NCBI RefSeq assembly: GCF_900496995.4
Contig: NC_044007.1
Coordinates: 20,107,742 to 20,171,741, forward strand
DNA: 64,000 nt
From: Aquila chrysaetos chrysaetos
Lineage: Eukaryota > Chordata > Aves > Accipitriformes > Accipitridae
Direction: 5' to 3'
The position numbers were made by a program, and so were the translations under genes. The notes below the pieces were generated by a model that had not been told where the DNA came from, ran no database searches, and saw nothing but the letters and a program-made list of their open reading frames with translations. Positions 12,738 through 21,700 of the stretch are shown here, one piece after another. Position 1 is the first letter of the stretch, and each line of letters starts with the position of its first letter.

Positions 12738-12763
12738 GGGGGGGGGGGGGGGGGGGGGGGGGG
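12738..12763 (+). repeat. Poly-G run of 26 bases
   Basis: The run is uninterrupted inside the CpG island, about 0.95 kb upstream of the RSPO2 ATG. It can form a G-quadruplex. Its exact length is uncertain in most sequencing data. Confidence 0.9.
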
Positions 12764-13208
12764 CGCGGCGCGGCGCCGGGCGGCGCTAGGGCCGGGCGGC
12801 GGGACGGCTCGGCCCGCAGCACCACCTACGTCCCGCGCGGCCGCGCATCCCCGCGGAGCCCGCACGGCCCCGCTGCCGCCGGCGCCGCCGCTGCCCCCCG
12901 GCCGACCGCCCCCGCCCCGCCGCACAAAAGGAGCGGGCGGAGGCTGGGCGGCGGGGGGGAGCCCGGCGCGGACGCCGCCCGCATGTGGCCGGCAGCCCCC
13001 GCCGCCCGCCCCGCCGAGCCCGCGCCCCGGCCCCGGCCGCCGGCCCGCGCCTGCCCGCGGGGGGCTGCCCCGCGGCGCGGAGCCGCTCTCCGGACCCGGC
13101 GGCGGGGCGGGATGGCGGCGGGGCCGCGCCGCGGAAGGTAGGGGGGGCGGCTTCGCCCCGCCGTGCCCGCGACCTGAGCGCGTGTGGGCGGGGTGCGCCC
13201 CTGCGCCG

Positions 13209-13219
13209 GGATAAATAGC
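13209..13219 (+). promoter_or_regulatory. Weak TATA-like element (ggataaatagc)
   Basis: GGATAAATAGC is an AT-containing motif standing alone in almost pure GC sequence, just downstream of the GC box at about 13186-13193. If it works as a TATA box, transcription would start near 13235-13245. That would give a 5' untranslated region of about 450 bases that includes the upstream ORF. The match to TATAWAAR is imperfect, and CpG-island promoters often have no TATA box, so this is a suggestion only. Confidence 0.35.
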
Positions 13220-13436
13220 GCTTTCCCTCGGCTGACAGCCCGTCCCCGGGGCGCAGGGGGGTGCCGAGCGGCAGCGCTCGCCCGCCCGCCCGCCGCTTGC
13301 GGGGAGAAGTTGGGGCGCTCGGTGACTCCGCTCTGCGGCCCCGCGCCTGCCCCGGCCCCGGGTTTTGGGTTTCCTCTTTTTCGTTTCTCGGGGAGCGCCG
13401 GCGAAGGGGGCGACCGGGAAAGTCAGGAGCCGAGCT

Positions 13437-13473
13437 TTTTCCCCCCTCTCTCTCTCTCTCTCTCTCCCTGCAG
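13437..13473 (+). promoter_or_regulatory. CT-rich tract ending in a consensus splice acceptor
   Basis: A long pyrimidine tract (a T run, cccccc, then about ten CT units at 13445-13466) ends in ccctgcag, with the AG at 13472-13473. This is as good a 3' splice site as can be read by eye. It fits a non-coding first exon upstream and a second exon starting at 13474 that carries the ATG. I recall human RSPO2 having a non-coding first exon. A possible partner donor is AAG|GTAGGG at 13138. The alternative is a plain CT microsatellite in an unspliced 5' UTR. Confidence 0.45.
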
Positions 13474-13483
13474 CGCGGGGGAG

Positions 13484-13540
13484 ATGCTGGAGGCGGCTCC
13501 GAGTTCGCAGCGCCCGAGAGGGGAAGCGGGAGGCGTGTGA
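13484..13540 (+). CDS. Upstream ORF in the RSPO2 5' untranslated region (18 codons)
   Basis: An ATG at 13484 opens an 18-codon frame (MLEAAPSSQRPRGEAGGV) that ends in TGA at 13538-13540, 146 bases before the main ATG and in a different frame. It would be present whether transcription starts near 13240 or the exon starts at the acceptor at 13473. The peptide resembles nothing known to me. The likely role, if any, is to lower translation of the main frame. Conservation is unknown. Confidence 0.45.
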   Translation: MLEAAPSSQRPRGEAGGV

Positions 13541-13686
13541 GCTCCTGCCGGTCCCCGCGGCAGCCGCTGCCCCGCGGCGCTCCGCCGGCCCCCTGCTCGC
13601 CCGCGGCTGCTCGCAGCCCCGCACGCCGCCGGCCTCCGCCGCCCCTCGCTGCCGCTGGAGGAGGCTGCCCACCCCAGCGGCGCAGG

Positions 13687-13780
13687 ATGCAGTTTCGCCT
13701 CTTCTCCTTTGCCTTGATCATCCTGAACTGCGTGGATGACGGCCACTGCCAAGCCGGCCGCTGGAGACGCAGCAAGAGAG
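13687..13780 (+). CDS. R-spondin 2, first coding exon (signal peptide), partial gene
   Basis: This exon encodes the first 31 residues of R-spondin 2, a secreted protein that strengthens Wnt/beta-catenin signalling. The family does this by binding LGR4/5/6 and removing the ubiquitin ligases ZNRF3 and RNF43 from the cell surface. Residues 1-21 form a signal peptide with a hydrophobic core (FSFALIIL), followed by a short basic stretch, RWRRSKR. That string and the opening MQFRLFSFALIILNC are specific to RSPO2 as I remember it. The start is firm: it is the first ATG in its frame, with A at position -3, directly before the signal sequence. The exon ends AGCAAGAGA G|GTGAGC at 13780, a strong donor. 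One base of the next codon is in this exon (phase 1), and that codon's first base fits the alanine I recall following SKR. The furin-like repeats, TSP1 domain and basic tail lie beyond the window. Relative to my memory of the human protein, five residues of the 16-24 segment differ. Confidence 0.93.
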
Positions 13781-14660
13781 GTGAGCAGCGCCGTCTGCTC
13801 ACCCGGGACGCCCGCCCGGGGCGGCCAGCGGCACCGCTTGCGGAGCAGGCGGGGGGCTGCCGGGGGGCTGCGTGCCCGTGCCCGTCCCCTCCCCGCCCAG
13901 GAAGGGGAGCTCGCCGGCAGGTGAGCCGCCCCCGCGGCGGGGCGCGCCACGGCTGCCCCGGCTCCCGCCCGCGGGCTCGGGGCCGGCACACGGAGCGGGG
14001 GGCGGCGGCGAGCCTGGGCGCGCGGGGCCGTGCCGGCGCGGCGACCCCCTCCGCGGGGCTGCCCGCCGCCCTCCTGCTGGGGAGGCCGGGCCGGGAGCGG
14101 GAGGAGCGGCGCGGGCGTGAGCGCCGATGGGAAGGGACCGGCCGGAGCGGCGCGGCCGCTCCGCGACCCGCGTGGGGCCGCCGGGGACGTCGAGCGGTAG
14201 GTGCGAGCCCCCCGCGGCCCCCGTGTCGTCGTCCCCCGCGGGGCCGGCGGAGCCGGGGGTCTCGCTGGGAGCTGCCCGCCGCGGGAAGGGCGCTGCCGGC
14301 GGCCGCCGCCGGCCCCTCGGCCGCAGCGAGCGGCGGGAGTCGCCGGTCTCGCCGCCGCACGCCGTCTAACAGCTTGCGGCAGCCGGAGGTTCGCCGTTAG
14401 CCCCCGCTGTTAAGGCTGGCGTGTCCGTGGGGCGGACCTGGAGCCTGCCTTCCGTGGAGCATCCTTGGAGTGACCGTCGTTCCGAGGCGGGGAGGCGGCT
14501 TCTCCCCTTCCACCCCGCGGGCGGCGGGCACCCCCGGCCCCGCCGTGCCGCTGCCGCGGGGCTGGGGCGGCTCAGCCGGCGGGGGAGCGAACCGCGCCGC
14601 TCCCAGCGCCGGGGGTCGGGGGGGGGGATGGCCGTGCCGCCGGCTTTTGCTCGAAGCGCG

Positions 14661-17600
14661 TGCGGATCCGTCCCTGCGAGGGAAAACGAGAGAAACGGTG
14701 CGTTAGGGTTTAATCTGTTTCCCCGAAGTGCTGGTGCCGGGATTACCGGAGTTCGGGTCTCGGAGCGGTGAAATGTGCCAGTACAGCACCCATGTGGACG
14801 AAAAGGTTACTGCAGCTCTTCCCCAGCTGTCAGGGTTGGCTGTGGCGGTTTTTCTTTTTCTTTTTTTTGGGGGGGGAGGTGGGGAGGGAGGTACACCTTC
14901 AGTGTAAAATGTTTTTCTTATCCGCATGTTCTGAATTATTTTGCTATCCCTTTTCCTCTTGTTTTCTCGGCCATGTCTCCCCTTCCCGTTTCTGAAGTTA
15001 GCTGAAAATCAGGTGCCTCAGTCGCTGACAAACTCATATTTCTGAAAAAATTGCGCTTTCAGTGCAATTGTTTGGAAGGAGAGGGAGCTCACGTCTCCAG
15101 TGTTAAGCCGGTACAAATAGTAATAAACCTGTGAAAGGAAAATAGTTTGCACTCATCCATATGTCACCTTCAGAGTAGGCACAAATAAAATTGTAAAGCA
15201 ATTTAGTTTCGATGGTTTTTCAACAGATGGTTTCCAGAATTTAATTTTTGTGTGTGTGGCTAAAACGATAGCAGTCCTTTAAAGTGACCAGACTATCTGT
15301 GCTAACAAAGGGTATACTGTGTCTTTAATTAAATGTGGAACTACTTAGAGTGCTGGCTAGACAGCGGAGGGTGATAGTGGTATTTCTGCTTTACAACAGA
15401 GCTTAAGGATTGCATTGTGGGAGTATTGAAATGAATAGACATCTAACTTGAGTTGTGTGAATTGTCCTCCTACAAAAACTTAAGCTGGTTTTAATTGATC
15501 TCATGTTCGCTGATTGATCTTAGACCAATTGTTGTGCTTGTTGAACAGTTGGCTTTTCCAAAGGAGATTGATTTAAATTAGTTTTTAGTTTAGTTATTGG
15601 ATAAATACCGTCAGTATTGACTGTTGACTTACTAGCACTGTTTTGTGCTATCACCTAAGGGTTTTGTTTTGCGCTTTGAAGAATGCAGTCTTTTTCAGTT
15701 AATAAGTCTAAAGAAGTAAGCGTAGCCAGTACTAAGCACTGAAAGCAAAATCTAAGAATGTATTCAAATTATAATAGACATTTGCCATGACACATGCAGT
15801 CTGAAGTAATGCTTTCGTACAGGACCCAAAATTCCAATAATTTCACAATTTTTCCATATCCCATCTGCAAATAATCAGGCATTCACTGTGGGGTACTGGC
15901 AGTTAAAATTTCTCTGGCATTCTGTTTTGTCTGTTACATGATCTCAGATGCTCCATAATATCATTTTCTTAATGAAATAAATTTTTTGGCATAGATTAAG
16001 TCTCCTGTGCGGTAGAAATCAATTGCATTTAGTCTGGAATTATGGGCAAATATAATGTGTAGCTGATTGGTTTTTTTTCTTTTTTAAGCAGCTACATGAA
16101 CAGTAAACTTTAAGTATAGATGCCTCTATTGCAGTTTGTGTGGATTTGTAGCTGATGTAGAATACTCTAGTAAGCAAGAGTTTAGTAAATCTGGGGGGAC
16201 GTTCCCCGATTTCTTCATTCCCCCTCTGCTTTCAACCCTTTCCCAAACCAAGATGTGCAACATTGCAGTAGAAGTGGAATGAAAAACTAAGGTTTGGAAT
16301 GTGGTTCCTACCTGGTATTGATTTGTGTTTCGTTAGTCAATGTCACTTCATTAAAAATTATTTGGTAAATACATCATAATCAACAGATTCTGCTAACTCC
16401 ACTGTGGGTCTTAGTTGCTTTTGCAGCTCATTAGAATATTGCTTTGCCTAGTTGGCTCAGAGCAGAACCTTACTTCCCTTGAAACAACCCAGCAAATTCT
16501 CCTTCTGGAAGCCTCCGTCCTGAGCAGGTAATTATGATTATTTTCCTTTCCTGCAGAAGCTATTCTAAAACATATTTAAGGGTTACTGAGCTTAAAGGTC
16601 AGTGGTGTAATCTCGCAGCTGGCTTAGCCTAATATCAGAGCACCTCCTTTCCCTTTCTTGTTTAATGGTATAACTTGATTTTTCATTTCTCTTGGATACC
16701 TACTCGCTTTTTCATTTCAATGAAAATTTTTACCTTTTCTTCAGATGTCTCTTTAGCAGTCACTATAAGATGAGCAGCTTCACGTCTCAGCATTTCATGG
16801 GGTGCATGAAAGACCAGTGGTTTTTCCCTTGTCTTTGAGACATGATAAAAACAACTTTCCCAAAGAGTACCACAAATCAAAGTGGGAGTTCGTAGAAATG
16901 AAGACTGTTGGACCGGCTTACCAGGAGGAGTGATGGTATTCTGCCAAAGCATTGACAGAAAAGAATATAGGGTTCATTGTAAACAGCTGTCAAAAATTAG
17001 ATGCTAACAAAATTCCATGAGGGGAAAAAAAAATAAATGTGACTGTAGTGCGTGCATTGATGGGAAGACTTGATAGTAGTACGGAGAGGCTCCCTGGAGT
17101 TGGTGAGACCAATGTTGGAATAATGAGAGATGTGAATGGGGCATGTTCACACTGGGAAACTGGAAGTTACCTATATCCAAGAACTCAAAGGAAATCTGTG
17201 GGTGTGGAATACTTGTCTTTCTATTTGGTTCATATTCAAGGAGTGTCATAAGGGCTAAGGCGCATACTCATCTCCTGGATGCTCCCACTCTGTTATAGGT
17301 ACATAAACAAAGGGGTAATACCTGTGGCAATGAGTAAATAGTAAGTGACTGTGGTGATGGCAAAATATCCACAGGTAGAAATCGGAGGAGTGCCTGGGGA
17401 AGGAAATTTCCCCAGGTGTTTCTCAGAGCTCAATATAGCTCTGTGTATGGTGTTTATAGGGGTATATGCATACACGGAGGAACACAGTAGCTGGAATCAA
17501 AATTGTGTCAATTGAATCTGTGTCACCTTAATGTAAGATGGGAATCTTGACCGCAAACTGGTTATTAATATAGGAAGCTGTCACATGGATTTTCAACTAG

Positions 17601-18589
17601 AAGAAAAATCCTGTTCAGATATTGGGAATTGTGATTTAGCTTTCCTAACTAGATACTTACCTGAGACAGGGATAATCTTGGAACCTGTCTCAGTTGGATT
17701 GTGCGGGCAGGCTTTGGGAAAGATTGATGATTTGAGCATTAGGAAAAAAGGAACGTGTGTTGTTGGAAATACTTGATTGAAGTAAATACCGAATATTTTA
17801 CTTATTCTATACTCCTCTCTTTGAACTTGAAACATGTTTTACATTTGGAGGACAGTTAACTTTTTTTTCTGTGGATTAAGGCTTAAAATCTTAAGAGGAA
17901 GCTGTACTTTGAGATACGTGTTTTCCTCAGGCGTTACATTAAATGCTTGTAACAGAATTTGTAAAAGAATTGAGACATGTTAACAGTTTCTGGAGTAATT
18001 TCCCAGATACTTGTGATCAGTAGTAAGGCTTTGGAGGGTAGCTTTTCTTCCTCAGCCCCTTACCACTTAGGATAGTTAGTTATTAAGCATTCTTTATATA
18101 CGCATCATTATTACAGCAGTAAGAATATCCTAACACTGTAACCATTGAAAAGTCGAAACTTTTAAACTTTTGGCTACTTATGCCCTATTACCTGGTAAGT
18201 CTGAGGAAGTTTCTTAAACTAAAATGTCAGCAGAAGTCAAAACTTCTGTGTGAATGACTGAATACTGAACTAGCTAATGATGCAGTGTTACTGAGGGTAG
18301 TCGATGCTCAAGTGGATTGTGAAGATTTGCAGAAGAGATGCTCAAAACGCCAAGAGCGGGATTCACCATGAAAACCGACACCTAAGTTTAGGTGCTTGAT
18401 GCAGTTTCCCAACGTAGGTTTCCAGTGCTGCTTGTGATATTTAAAATATATCCTTCTGGCCCTGGCAGCACGTGACCTTCTTGAGCAACCGGAGGCCAGG
18501 CAGGATACCCTGGAGCAAGTCATAGGCATCTGACACCCTTAGGGGCCTCAAGGTCCGTTATGGTGGAAACTGAAAATGGGGAGCATGTG
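14661..18589. other. Intron sequence, nothing recognised
   Basis: AT-rich non-coding DNA follows the CpG island edge. It contains no transposon, exon or RNA gene that I can name. A 10-bp perfect inverted repeat (CTGAGACAGG at 17661-17670, CCTGTCTCAG at 17684-17693) is present. One of that length is expected by chance in a window this size. Confidence 0.5.
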
Positions 18590-18725
18590 CTGGCACAGTG
18601 TTGCTGTATGTATGCTTTCCCTTGCCTGTACCCATCCCCTTAGCTTCCGTTACCGGTCACTGGGGGTTAGGATACTGGGCTAGATGGGTGTGTCTGGTCA
18701 GACCTTGAAGTCTATGCTTATGTGC
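18590..18725 (+). mobile_element. Ancient CR1/L3-like LINE 3' end
   Basis: The block 'ttaccggtcactgggggttaggatactgggctagatgggtgtgtctggtcagacc' (about 18650-18704) matches the 3' end of old amniote CR1/L3 elements. Those run 'ggccactgtgggaaacaggatactgggctagatggacc' followed by 'ggtctgacccag', as I remember them. Only the distal segment is recognisable and it is diverged. This is a different lineage from the octamer-tailed CR1 copies elsewhere in the window. Confidence 0.6.
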
Positions 18726-21700
18726 TTTTGTAGCAAAACCTGTGGGAAGATTTACACTGTGATGAAGACCTTACATTTATCTGCTTGATAAACTTGGCTT
18801 AATTTTATGTTTTCCCTTTTTTGGGGGAAGGGTGGGGATCTATGTTTTCCAAGGCTTGGCTGAAATCTGTCACTAGAGCAGCATAAAATGCATGACAAAT
18901 ACCAAAAGTGAGTTTGTGTACTAATACAGGGAAGCTAAGATAACAGCAAGAATGCAGTTTCTCTCACTTCACTGTGTCATTTACGGTATACAGGCCAGTG
19001 TAATTACTATGATAAAGTATGTTAGTATGGTGGTGTTTACATAAGCTGCTTTTAATGAAAAATATGACATTATTTAAAAGCTAGAAAGTGGAAGAGGTGT
19101 TCACTATCAAAATTCAAGGCAGAAAGAAATAAACAATGGTCTTTCTGTAAGCTGTTTCTTTCTCTTGCTATTTCTGCCAAGAGACTGACTATCCCATGGA
19201 GGTCTGCATTTCATTTCTGTTCATCTAGCTATTTTTCAGTACCCCAAAACCTTAGCTAACCATAGATGAGAGGGAACTGTCTAGTCAAACCTGTGGACCA
19301 TCACAGGCTGCGAACTTTTTGCAGTGTACAGTACATCAAATTCAGAAGCTTATAGCTGACCATAACATCCCTTTCCAAAAATGCATCCTTGATTATAAAC
19401 TCCAGGGGTGGGATTCACGTGACTACATGTACTTATCTGCAACATGAATGTCTACATTTTCTCTTATAATTGGTGTAGTGCTATTTGGTACAGTCCATGG
19501 AGCTGTTGGTACAATTTAACTAATCCTACGGTAGGTGTCTGCCTTTGATCAGATAAAGCATACCCCCAACTCAGTAAAATAAGATGGCTTGATTACCTCT
19601 ATCTACAATTGAAGTGTAGTTCACTTGTACATGTCTTCATTGTTAGCCCCTGAAGTAAGCTGAAATCAGCCTCAAATGAGTAGAGGTCCATCACAACCAA
19701 TCTTCTCACCTATATTAAAATTATGTGTTGGTGCAGCTCTTAACTTTAACAGATAAGGTCCCTGAAAGTTATACTTTCTCTTGTATTAGAAATTTATTTA
19801 GTTTCAGGTATTTTTTAATACTAAATTAAATTCCTCAAGCATGCCCTCTCTTTTCACCTCAAAGTTTTGTTCAGGCACAGTTGGAGAACCTTCTGTATTT
19901 GTCTAGGCTCCAAGTATTTGCTAATCCTTTTCTTAGTGAAAAGCATGACTTCATACACGTTGGCTGTCGATAATGCACAAACGTAACAGCTTGATCCTTT
20001 CATCACGGGCTGCTTTAGACACCAAAATTGGGTGCTGCCATAGTTTGTATACCCACTGTCTTTGTAGTACTTGTTTCGCAGATGCAATGCTTTGGAAAGT
20101 GTCAGTTGGGTGCTGCAAAGTCACTTTGTGCATGCAGACTAAATTTATCACTTTTGGGGACAGTAATGTTGTGTTTAAAGCCTGTTCCCAAGTAATTTTC
20201 GGTGTAGAGCATGGAATAGGCTTGTGGTATGAGTTTTTGATACTTGGATTCTGACTAATACATCTTAGGAAGTGAAGTGTCAAGTGGATCTTGCATCTGA
20301 GCACCATCCTGTCCATTTGCACTAATAGTTTTTTAAAACTCAGAGGAGAAATGAAGTTGAAATGGATCAGGGTGGTGGTCTCTCCAGTGTGTGCCCCAAA
20401 AAGGCAGATAATGGTGCAACACAGTATCAAACACGGGAGAGGCAAGAGTGAAACAATGAGTCTGACAGACACACTAATTAATGTCACCTTTCCAGTGCAG
20501 TTCCTATAGTGGAGATGGGGGGTGGGAAGGAAGAATTGCAAAAAATTGGTGTTGTTGTGCATAATCCTATTTCAAAATATTTAATTGGCGTGCAAGTTGA
20601 TGTTCTGAGCATGGAATGGAGATGACAACTTAACTCATCTAAAATGACGGAGTAGCACAATACTTTCCTTTGTAGATCTTCCTCTGAGACTACAAGGGTT
20701 TGAGGCCTTAATTGTAGGTCTTTACTTTGGGATTGCTCCATCTTAGCACCTTGATTTTGAAGTAGTGCACATCTCTGACCTTTATTTATCAAACTGTGGT
20801 CCATGGAGCAGGTGCTAGCATTTTCTGGATGTGTACAGGTCATGTTGCCTCATCCTTGTGTTTGTACCTAAATACTCTTGAATGCAACACTCCAATGAAT
20901 TTATATAGCTTTGCTTTAGTCTTACTCTACTTTGATGCAAGTGCTTGTTGCTTAAATGCAAAGTTGTCACTTCAAATTTCTTTTTAGGTGGTAGCATACA
21001 AAAGATTGGTGATTTTATTTCCTGACCTTTCCTCTTGTTTGTGGACTTGAAAGTACAAACTGTGAAGAGCAAAAGGACATTAAAAAAGGAGTAAAATTGT
21101 AGTATGGGGCAGAAAGAGATGGTGGTTTTTTGTTGGTTTTTTAGGGGAAAGCAGAGAAGCAACTAGTATTTTAGGTACCTTGATTATGTGATCAAGGGGA
21201 GGTTTTTAAGATCGCATTTGTTAGGATCTGGTGAGTAGTGCAAAAAATGTTCATGCTCTTTGCTTCACTGTAATAGGAGAAATATCTTTTGATAGCACGC
21301 AGTTTGCAAATTTTGGCATCCAGTGATTAATCAGTTATGTATTTCTTTTTGAAATACCAATTTTAGTAGAGCCAAGTACTTGTTGTATCTGTAAGACTTT
21401 GTCTTTTTATGAGGGAATAGAATTTATGCTATCTGCTCTCATTCCTTTTTTTTGTTGTTTTTATGGGATGTTTGTATGACTGTAACAAGCAAAGTGTAAG
21501 TAATTACAGGTAATATTTCGAAGAGGCATGCAGTTCTGTAATTACGTTTCAAAACAAACACTTTCAATTGAATTATGAATGTTATTTGAAGAGGGTCATA
21601 GCAAATCTCATGTATGTTTAACATGGATCCAAAACATTATGAAAATCCTTCTAGTATGATTTTCTGTTTTTAAAAAATAAATTTTGCTCGCTAGGATTTA

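Larger units (their letters stand above)
12640..14660. promoter_or_regulatory. CpG island spanning the RSPO2 promoter and first coding exon
   Basis: CG dinucleotides are extremely dense through this 2-kb block (for example gcgcggcgcggcgccgggcggcgc just after 12763), and they drop away sharply outside it, where the DNA is AT-rich with few CG. This is the normal signature of an unmethylated vertebrate promoter. Several GC boxes are visible, for example ggcggggcggga near 13110 and gtgggcggggtgcg near 13184. Long open frames in all six readings inside the island (up to 524 codons on the minus strand) follow from the lack of T and A for stop codons and should not be read as genes. Limits are judged by eye. 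Confidence 0.9.

Noticed and set aside
12446..13141. 231-codon open frame starting before the GAAA repeat
   Set aside because: The translation is microsatellite (KERKKERK) followed by Arg/Ala/Pro-rich sequence. It is a composition artefact.
12536..13672. 378-codon minus-strand open frame
   Set aside because: Same cause: low stop density in the island, and a translation of the GAAA and poly-G repeats.
12786..14360. 524-codon minus-strand open frame across the CpG island
   Set aside because: It is rich in Arg, Ala, Pro and Gly, as expected when GC-only sequence lacks stop codons. It overlaps the RSPO2 exon and other long frames in every reading and has no domain.
13261..14400. Frame open for 379 codons through the RSPO2 exon, suggesting a longer single-exon protein
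   Set aside because: There is no ATG in this frame before 13687 and the upstream opening codon is GTG. The right part runs past a strong splice donor at 13781 into composition-driven sequence. The signal peptide marks the real start.
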